In this document: positions 56,477 through 64,000 of the stretch, one piece after another
How the letters are laid out: every line of letters starts with the position of its first letter
Numbering within the stretch: position 1 is the stretch's first letter
Assembly: GCA_033239125.1 (NCBI GenBank)
Contig: BSWB01000002.1
Coordinates: 110,584,443-110,648,442, forward strand
DNA from: Fagopyrum homotropicum
Lineage: Eukaryota > Streptophyta > Magnoliopsida > Caryophyllales > Polygonaceae
Length of the DNA: 64,000 nucleotides
Reading direction: 5' to 3'
Notes under the pieces: model-generated
What the model was told of the DNA's origin: nothing
The model's database searches: none
The model's input: only the letters and a program-made list of their open reading frames with translations
Made by a program: the position numbers and the translations under genes

Positions 56477-57841
56477 ATGGAGCCACAAAGGAAATACAAG
56501 ATGTCTGAAGCTGAGAAGGAGAGCTATAGGATCGTACAGGACCGAGTTGTGTACGCAACTCGGTTTTTGCACGTTCCTACATTGGAGAAGCTAGGCATGC
56601 TAGAGAGCATGCAGTCCTTTCTGGCCAATGCCGGGCACGGAGACTTCTTACGGAATAGTGCTCCAATGCATCCCGAGCTCAACAGACAGTTCTTCTAAAC
56701 CTTCACAATGGAGAAGGAAGATCATGTGTGTATTGGACTGACCTTCAAGTTCAACAAGGTGAAATACACACTTGATTACCACCCGCTATAGGAGGCCTTT
56801 GGGGTGACTCTCAACCCCTCCGAGAACTGGTGGGATCCAGTTTCGACCCCGGACCTGTGCAAGTTTTGGCAGGTAGCTACCGGGTCAGAGTTCCATGTAG
56901 GGGGTGAGTACTCCAACAAACTCACTAACTCTTGCTTGAGGCTCCTCTCCAAGATCCTCATGAGTGTCTTCTGTGGACACAAAGAGGAGAAAAAGGTCGC
57001 CCTCAAGGACCTCCCACTACTCTACTCCTTCCTTCCGATGAGCGAGAAGGTGATGGATTGGCCGTCCCTCTTCCTTGCCGCTTTGAAGCGGATTAGGAGG
57101 AACGAGCCGAGGGACATTTTCGGCGGTGGGGTGATCTCCTTGATCGCCTCACAGTTGATGGACCTATCCGAGCTAGAGGACGTGCTGGAGGCTCCCCTTT
57201 ACACTGAGGGGATGCTTAGGAGGTGCAAGCTCCTCCGAGGGGACGGGGAGAACCTATTTTGGATCTCCCTTGCAGATGGGAGCCACCTCACTTACCTCCC
57301 TCGACCTTTACCATTCGGGGATGAGCTCTCCGAGCTCTACATTCCGGCAGATCCCTTCGTGTCGAGGAGGCCGCTAGTGGTCATTGTGGAGAGGCATGTT
57401 GCGAGCTCCAGCTGGGCTCATCAGGAGAAGCACATGCCCATCCCCGACGACGAGGAGATTCCCACTACGGGACTAGAGGAGGATCTGGCCCTTGCGAGCC
57501 TTCAGGCTCAGATGGCGGCTATGACCACCCAGCACCGGACATGGAAGTCCGACTACCAGAGGACTATGCTGGAGTAGCAGCAAAGTTGGCAGACGAGCTT
57601 TGCCGCCTCCATGATCTCCCACTTCGACTAGAGGCAGGAGGCTTGGTAGGCGGCCCAGCAGCAGCAGTTGGAGGCTCAACATCTGGCTTGGCAAGCCAAC
57701 TTTGAGACCTATTTTGGCCGTCGGATGGAGGCCCAGCAGAACCGCATCGATGACAACTACCGTCGGCAGGAGCACTTCTTCAGCCACTTTCCATACCCAC
57801 CAGAGAAGGGTCCGGATGGTCCAGCTGGACCATCCCATTGA
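56477..57841 (+). pseudogene. G ATHILA ORF1-like protein, five in-frame stops
   Basis: ATG 56477 (MEPQRKYKMSEAEKESYRIVQ) opens a frame of 454 codons plus stop to TGA 57839-57841, with in-frame TAA 56696 and TAGs at 56789, 57575, 57629 and 57647. Parts: FLHVPTLEKLGMLESMQSFL, LTFKFNKVKYTLDYHPL, ENWWDPVSTPDLCKFWQVAT, DIFGGGVISLIASQLMDLSELED; then a Gln-rich coiled-coil tail and PPEKGPDGPAGPSH. It fits the position and size of the Athila extra ORF (ATHILA ORF-1 type) but is only distantly like A's ORF1. The G-G-x-I/L-S/T block around FGGGVIS recalls CCGGLVTH in A. Confidence 0.8.
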
Positions 57842-58485
57842 GGGGTATATTTCTCTTCCTTTTCCCACATTTATCTTTTCCTCATTTCCACTTTGAGGGC
57901 AAAGTGATCTTCAAGTATGGGGGAGGGACATATCATTGCATGTACAGTTTCATTCGAGTTTTTAAGTTTGTTTTGCATTGAATCTTATGAAGTTTGAAAT
58001 TCATATAAAAAATAAAAAAATAAGAAATAAAAAAAAGAAAATGAAAAAAGGCATGAAAATCCTTGGATAAACCGGAAACCCGAAAGGGCGGTTTAGGCAA
58101 AAAGAAGGTAGTCCGACCAACCTTAGGTTGGTGCAAAATTGGACTTGAGGGATGTGAGTTCAAAGTGAGATCATCAAAGAAAAGAAGAGTGGCAAGGTGA
58201 AAACCCGAAAGAGCACCTTGGCAAAATGAGCAACACCAAGTGTAGGTTTCCCTTCCGGCGTTTGGCGACATAAGAAGGGGAGTCATAAGGAGGTTGTCCG
58301 GGTAGGCCACTCTTGGAGCAATAAGGATGGTAGTCTTCTCACCTTTTTCTCACATTCCCTCTCTTCTCCTTCTTTCTTTCTTGGCTTCTCTTTTGTTTTC
58401 ATTGTATTTTCTACTTGCCCATGCTTCCTGAGGCCTTTGAGTCTAGTTGCTGTCATTTATTTTACTCGGGACGAGTAAAAGGTCT
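57842..58485 (+). other. G 3' untranslated region
   Basis: AT-rich, no gene. It starts with an internal polypurine-tract-like copy (57913) and has two short similar blocks (CCCGAAAGGGCG and CCCGAAAGAGCA at about 58079 and 58204). Confidence 0.65.
57913..57927 (+). promoter_or_regulatory. G internal copy of polypurine tract
   Basis: AAGTATGGGGGAGGG shares its first 13 bases with the LTR-adjacent tract at 58486-58500; it lies about 570 bp upstream of it, soon after ORF1. Confidence 0.65.
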
Positions 58486-58500
58486 AAGTATGGGGGAGTT
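58486..58500 (+). promoter_or_regulatory. G polypurine tract
   Basis: AAGTATGGGGGAGTT directly before the 3' LTR start TGATAGG. Confidence 0.82.
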
Positions 58501-59635
58501 TGATAGGTGATGGAATCACTATCAATTAGGATAGTTTTTAGAGTCTTTTTATTGCATTTGTGTCGGTTTATGCTACTAACTCCTTGGTCCAGAAGAAGAA
58601 GACTAAAAGAAGTTAAGGAAGGAGTTATAAGCACTTAGGAGTGAAGATCGTTCTCGAAGCAAAGCTTTTGTTGCTTCACCGCCCCCGCGGAACCTTGTCA
58701 CCGCCCCTGCGGGTTACACCTTACTCCAGAGCGCTCCCTGCGTCTTCGCCAGCGCCGGCCACGAAGACTGTCACCGCACCTGCATCAACCCCTGGCGCCC
58801 CTGCGGTGACTTGCCTTGAAGAAGCGAAGACCAGCGCCCCTGCGCCTTCCCCTGCGCCTCAACCTGGGAGCTGGAAGACGAAGAGTTTGTGTCACCGTCC
58901 CTGCGTTGACACTGGAACGCCCCGGCGGCTTGGCATCAGAAACGGCAGGAAGTTGAAGAGTCAGACGTTTGAAGAGCATTAAAGATCCGTCCCTACGGAA
59001 TTGCCTAGCCGCCCCTGCAGTCATGAAGAAGATCAAGCGTTTTTGCCTTCACCGCCCCTGCGGAGCTGAAGGCCGCCCCTGCAGTTTAACGATAGAAGCT
59101 TTACTCCGGCTGTTTACACCACCTTTATGGCATTAAAGGTGGCCGTTTTGGGCCGGCCATTTACTCCTATTAGTGTCTTTTGTAGTATAAATAGTCCTTG
59201 GTTGATTGCTAGAATCATCCAACTTATCATCCATCATTTTCCACTTAGAAACCAATTTTCTCATCATTTCCATTGTAATGAGTTGCTAACTCCCTTGCTA
59301 CATTGGGGTGGTTTGAAGCTGCGTTGTTACTTTGGTTGTATGTTTTCTTTAATATAAGTTTTCATTCAGTAATGCTTTGTATTTCCTTGATCTCCATTGT
59401 CTAATTGCATGTTTTACTATTACTTGAGATTGATCACCTTAGGTTCTAAAGTGCATGCAAGGAATTAGGATTAATAGGTTCCGGGTTCGAGTCTTTAATC
59501 TAGTAGTAAACTTTAAGTTATAACGGGTTGTAATTACTTAAAGAAAAGGAACACAAATATAAAGATAAGGTTAACGGTTTTAATCTATTCTTTATATCCC
59601 TTAGTCTTTATTTGAAAGCTAACTTGTTAATTGTT
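58501..59635 (+). repeat. G 3' LTR, truncated to about 1135 bp
   Basis: Parallel to 48496-49636 of the 5' LTR, including the CCGCCCCTGCGG cluster. It ends abruptly in AATTGTT (59629-59635), shared with J, so about 380 bp and the target duplication are lost. Confidence 0.88.
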
Positions 59636-59639
59636 GTTG

Positions 59640-60834
59640 TTGGAGTTTCTGTTGTTGTTGTAGTTGTTGTTCCTAGGCCCTTAATAATTGTTTCTTCCTC
59701 GGTATCCACCATCTTGTTCCTTCTTCGTTTGAGCTACTAAAAGCTCCTTCAATGCCTTCACTTCATTGCTAAGTGAGGTGAGTTGAGCTCCTTTTGATGT
59801 TGTATCTTGAAAGCTAACACTCCTTGCTCCATCTTCAACCCTTTGATGGGAGTATTTCTCCATGTGTAAAGCTTGCTTTTCAATGAAATCCCAAGCTTCA
59901 TCTATTGGCATCTCCATGAAAGTGCCGGCGGAAAGTAATGGGAGCTTGAATTGAGTATCTCCATCCAAACCCTTGAAGTATATTTCCAGCAAATCGATCT
60001 TTGGAATCCCATGAAGTGGGCAATCCAACAAAAAGTTATTGGACCTCTCCCATGACTTGGACAAACTTTCCTTGTCCTTCATAATAAAAGCATTGATCTT
60101 GCCCCTCAATTCAGCGGTCTTTGATGGGGGAAAGAACTTAGTAAGAAACTCCGTCATCATCTCTTCCCAAGTGTTGATTTTTCTAGCCGGAAGAGATTTA
60201 TACCAAGCAAGAGCCTTGTCTTTCAATGAGAAGTAGAAAGACCTCACTTGTAATTGTTGTTCTCCACTCTTAATGGTCTCAAAGTCTCCATTAGAATCTC
60301 ATAGTTTTGCAAATGCTGATGCGGAGACTCTCTCTCCAAACCTCCAAATTGACATTGCCGAATCATGGTTAGAACTTACGGTCAAAGTTCATAATCATGC
60401 TCAGCTGGATCTCCTAGGTTGACTCCTGGACGCCGCACTTGCTGATTTGGGTCCATCCTCTGACCTAGGGTTTGTGGAACTCCAGCAAAAAGAACATCTC
60501 GGACTGGCAATCGAGGTGGTGGGTGTATCTCGGCCGGGGCAACTAGGACTGGGTCTTGCCTCGGTCGAGCATCTGGGATCGGTCGAGGTAAAAACTGAGC
60601 CCTTAGAGCGGCTATATCAGCTTCAATTCCTTCAGTTCTTGGACGAGTCCCGTCTCTATCTCACTGTAATTCTTTTTTACTAAGGCGAAGTTGCTCCAAT
60701 GCCTCCTTCAATTCGACTTCAAGATCGCGATTGTCTTGATCGGCCATCTTAGCTTCTTTCAATCTTCTCTTGTAGGTCTTTTCTGGTTGGGGATCGTAAG
60801 GAACAATTTCCTTTCCAGTACGAGTTCTTCGCAT
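59640..60834 (-). pseudogene. gag: J gag
   Basis: ATG 60834 (MRRTRTGKEIVPYDPQPEK), a coiled-coil N-terminus with TAA/TAG breaks, a dyad cluster (about 60500-60590), then after a frameshift the gag core 60247-59681: KALAWYKSLPARKINTWEEM, EFLTKFFPPSKTAELRGK, HGIPKIDLLEIYFKGL, EAWDFIEKQALHMEKYSHQ. It ends in the Asn-rich tract at the junction with G. Very close to the D gag, differing by scattered substitutions. Confidence 0.86.
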
Positions 60835-60938
60835 AAACCTAAGGAAAGATCCTGCGAAATCACTCAAGTAAAGTGGTCAATAGCAACAAGGGCAATAGCC
60901 CCGAAAGAAATCCGAAACCGAACTTGGTCTTGACCAAG

Positions 60939-60955
60939 TCCCCGGAACGACGCCA
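60939..60955 (-). promoter_or_regulatory. J primer binding site, degenerate tRNA-Asp
   Basis: On the minus strand TGGCGTCGTTCCGGGGA: one base deleted and one changed against the tRNA-Asp complement. Confidence 0.75.
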
Positions 60956-60961
60956 AAAACT

Positions 60962-61673
60962 TGTTCACTCCAAGAGGTGTGAGCAAGCTTTAATATTTAT
61001 ACCAAGAATAATTGCAAATAGCGAACCCGCAGTGTACGGATCGATTGTAATAAAAGCAAGAATTACAGGGTCGAACACAGGGACTATGGTGAAACAAAGA
61101 TCGGTAATTCAGGTTGTCAATAAAAAAATCACGCAACAAAGCAAAGCTATCAAAGATGATGTAATAACCAGGTAAAAGGAATGCGGATTCTAGAGATTAA
61201 AGCATCCAGTTATGGTTCCGAATCAAGATCTCAAAAGATAACGTGGACAAAGTTGAGGTTTGTAAAGGGAAGGTGTTTCTAAAGTGGGAATAGATCACCG
61301 GGTAAGTCTCACTACTCACTATCCCAAACCAAAGATCCTCTCACCGGGTAAGTCTCAAGGTACTAAGGAAAGGAACTATAATCTCAAACCAAAACACCAC
61401 CCAAGGGGATAGAATCAACCTTTATCGGGTAAGTCTCAGGCTAACTCTCAAAGATAGGATGAAGGCACTCTCAAACCCCAATAAAGGATAAACCTTTATT
61501 ACCTACACTCGTGATCTTGGGTATACAAACAAAGGAATCACCGGGTAAGTCTCATCCTAGGCTTGCGTTGAACCATAAAGGTATAACAAGGATAGGATTT
61601 GACAAACTGAAACCTCAACTCAGATAAGGATCGGGAAAGGTCTCACCTCGCTCAGTTTATGTCCCATCTCGGT
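60962..61673 (-). repeat. J 5' LTR, first 712 bp
   Basis: Plus-strand start TGTTCACTCC. ACCGGGTAAGTCTC motifs at about 61297, 61343, 61424 (ATCGGG) and 61540. It is cut at CATCTCGGT by the K LTR. Confidence 0.87.
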
Positions 61674-63504
61674 TGTTACGCTAGAAATGTACGACACAAA
61701 TGCAAGACAAGAGTGCCAAGAACTCGTTCGCCTAAAACATGCACACACAAAGTTCTAAATTTATAACTCGAACTAAAATCCTAAACTACCTAGCGAAACC
61801 CGCAGTGTACGGATCGTTATGTAGGAAGGATAGTATTCTGAGGTCGAACACAAGGACTGAGGTGAAATCAAATCATTCAATGATCATGTATAGTGCAAAT
61901 CTAAACTAAGATGAGACAAGGAATAAAGAAATAAAAAACACAATATTTTTGGTTGGTTTTGGATGATCAAACAAGGATCACAAAATATGCAACACAAACA
62001 AGCAAACAAACACACAAACACAAGATAGGTGATAAGAGGTAAGAAATGCGGATTCTAGAGATTCGGAATTCCGATTATGACAATGGACTCATGCCTCAAA
62101 GGATCAAAGGAAAGCTGCGGTTGTTCGGAGTTGGGTGTTTCTCTAATGGGAGAAATTACCGGGTAAGTCTCATGCTCCACTAGTCTCGAACCTAAGGTCC
62201 TATTACCGGGTAAGTCTCAAGGAAACTAAGGACGGGAATTCTACACAAACCGGCCACTACCTAAGGCTCAAACCCCTCCTTACCGGGTAAGTCTCGGAAA
62301 AGGTAAGTCTTAAGCAACGATCCTAGCACACTCAATCCAATAGCGGCTTTTTTGGCTCACTACTACCTAGAGTTCATCATCTTATGTATCTAAGAGAGGA
62401 AATTACCAGGTATGTCTCATTCCTCAAAAAGGTTGCTAATATTAGGTCACTCTAAGCTAGATTAGGCTCAACAAACACTAGGATTTCAACACATCTACAA
62501 CCTAACATCCAAATTCATCAATATAAGTACAACAGAACAAAACCACGGGTGGATCATGGAAACCACGGCCGTGTAAGCATGAAGAACAGGCCGTGATTTT
62601 ATACTAAGTTAGGGTTTCGAACACAAATCCATCCTAAGCTTACATGCAAGTCCATACAATAATAGTCCAAAGCATAAACATCATTCCTTCACCTTAGAAT
62701 CACAACTACTTAGCCAATAACATTCATTTCAAGATCAAACATCATTCTACAAGCATGCATGCATCCCATGGCAAGAAAATGAAGATAAGAACAATGAAAG
62801 TGAATGAACTAAGCTGAAATATAAGGTTACAACAATCTTACAAAGCTTCAAGAGCAGCTCCAAGTCGGATCTTACAAGCTTCCACAAGAATCTCTCTTAA
62901 AAGCACTCAAACTCACTCTAGATCTTAAGATTGATAATGTTCTAATCTAATCTCCCCCAAGAACACCCATAAGGGGCTTGAAAGAGAGCAACAAGAGGAG
63001 AGAGAGTCCTCTAAGCAGTCCCCAAGGCCAGCCTGCAAAAGCATCTCAAGTACTCCAACAAAGAAAAGCAAAGTTCGGGCAAAGGAATCATGTGACAAGT
63101 GTCAAAACTGTCCAGACAGAAACCACGGGCATAACACCCAAACCACGGGCGTGGAATTTCCCTCTGGGCTGTGGTTTTGCACCAGAAGCCTTCCTTGGAT
63201 CACCAAGTCACGAGTTGGTGCAAGGCATGCACCAATAAGGTCTTTTGTGTTCTCCTTTGCACCTAGCTTGCTCCTCAAAGAGTCCGGATGTGTACCACCA
63301 CAAGGAATGATCCTAGAATGTATAGATTTAGTCCAAAAGCTCCCCAAAACACCTACAAAACCGACAAGAGCTCATGAAGTCGACTATTTCGACAATATGG
63401 ATATATTAAGCATAAACGTCACGAACTAATGCGGAAACATGCATGAATGGAAAGGAAAACTATCTAAAGGAGTGCCTAAACTAGTGTCTTAAAACATGTA
63501 AACA
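61674..63504 (-). repeat. K 3' LTR, B family, 1831 bp
   Basis: Plus-strand edges TGTTACGC (61674) and CATGTAAACA (63504). Motifs ACCGGGTAAGTCTC at 62158, 62205 and 62283, and ACCAGGTATGTCTC at 62405. CCACGG dyads at 62561-62573 and 63141-63154. In minus orientation this is the 3' LTR of an element extending right. Candidate duplication TCGGT (61669-61673); the partner is off-window. Confidence 0.86.
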
Positions 63505-64000
63505 AAATACTCCATATTGGCTACTTGCTCATCCCCGAGCAAGGTTCAAATCTAAGCTACAAGATGGCATGAGTTATGAATGCTGAAAAACGGAAAATGT
63601 TTTTGCGATTGTGCTTCTAGTCATAGATCACCTTCATAGTGATGTTTCATGGCAAAGGATGAGCAATCATTGATTAAATGAATGAAGGCACGAAAAGACA
63701 ATCATACTTGACTCGAAATCATATATGTAAAGTAAATCGAGAATGTCTAGATGATCATGAAGATATCAAATCAAATCACTTAAGTCAAAACACATGTGCA
63801 TAGAGGTCTTAAGGACATAGGAAAGAAGAGGCCAAGAAACATTTTCAAAGGTGGGAATTTTTTAGGTCATGTGATGCTAATCCGGGAAAGGAACTAACTC
63901 CGCAACTTCATTTTTGTTCAACTCCACCATAAGTGTATATTTTTCTCCATCTTTTTCTTTTCTTTCTTTTCTTTTTCTTCTTTTTTATTTCATTTATTTT
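63505..64000 (-). other. K polypurine tract and 3' UTR, partial
   Basis: 63505-63519 reads CAATATGGAGTATTT on the minus strand, directly before the K LTR, as a diverged polypurine tract. The following ~480 bp is AT-rich 3' UTR, similar in style to D's 30341-30800 (a pyrimidine/T-rich run at the window end). No gene seen. Confidence 0.65.

Larger units (their letters stand above)
48496..59635 (+). mobile_element. G: Athila-type retrotransposon with RT and ORF1
   Basis: The most complete element: 5' LTR (48496-50011), tRNA-Asp site, gag, protease, RT, RNase H, integrase, leader, ORF1, 3' UTR, polypurine tract, and 3' LTR truncated at about 59635. It is inserted in HJ. Coding is broken by about a dozen stops and frameshifts. 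By eye the first 125 bases of the two LTRs differ at about 11 positions, so the insertion is not recent. Confidence 0.9.
59629..61673 (-). mobile_element. J: 5' part of HJ (LTR, primer site, gag)
   Basis: Minus-strand A/D-family fragment: LTR 61673-60962 (cut by K), primer site, gag to its Asn-rich tract, then the G fusion. Together with H (47521-48495) it forms one element interrupted by G; the gag-protease linker between them is lost. Confidence 0.82.

Overview
The window is plant nuclear DNA made almost entirely of Ty3/gypsy LTR retrotransposons inserted into one another. The evidence is: Athila-type gag-pol ORFs with primer sites matching plant tRNA-Asp; a Tat-type pol with a second, archaeal-type RNase H; a Tekay/Del-like element primed by initiator tRNA-Met; a short 5'-truncated LINE; and many LTRs bounded by TG...CA, several with 5-bp target duplications. 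I see no host gene, tRNA, rRNA or CRISPR. All element ORFs carry stops, frameshifts, deletions or insertions. The species cannot be named from the sequence.

Layout. T (1-10103, +) is a Tat-type element without its 5' end; a LINE tail sits in the last codons of its pol. T is inserted in the integrase of B (10104-17261, -, Athila type with RT), whose 5' LTR is inserted in the gag of A (17262-27745, +). A is an Athila-type element lacking RT/RNase H and carries solo LTR S1 (22614-24518). A is inserted in C (27746-28565, -), a fragment of a chromovirus-like integrase. D (28566-39212, -), a relative of A, also interrupts C and carries solo LTR S3 (31613-33403). D's 5' LTR is broken and fused to E (39208-47520, -, Tekay-like), whose 5' LTR holds solo LTR S4 (44075-45720). 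E is inserted in HJ, another A/D-type element (H 47521-48495; J 59629-61673). G (48496-about 59635, +), an Athila-type element with RT, is also inserted in HJ. K (from 61674, -, B-type LTR) interrupts J's LTR.

Main observations. (1) A, D and H pass from the protease C-terminal linker straight to the integrase zinc domain without RT or RNase H; in D this is one continuous frame, so the family probably moved as a gag-protease-integrase-ORF1 element using RT in trans. (2) Each family carries its own short CG-containing dyad in LTRs, leaders and polyprotein linkers: ACCTCG/CGAGGT in A/D and the solo LTRs, CCACGG/CCGTGG in B/K, CCGC-CCCT-GCGG in G, and the same 12-mer in the unrelated LTR of E. 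T has a tandem array of palindromes with compensating changes. (3) LTRs of two diverged families share a four-copy motif, GAGACTTACCCGGT, with conserved spacing. (4) Two Athila-type elements have a second, internal copy of their polypurine tract just after ORF1.

In an intact element gag and protease would build the particle, RT and RNase H copy the RNA primed by the tRNA, and integrase insert the copy; ORF1 is the Athila extra ORF of unknown role. Nothing here looks fully functional.
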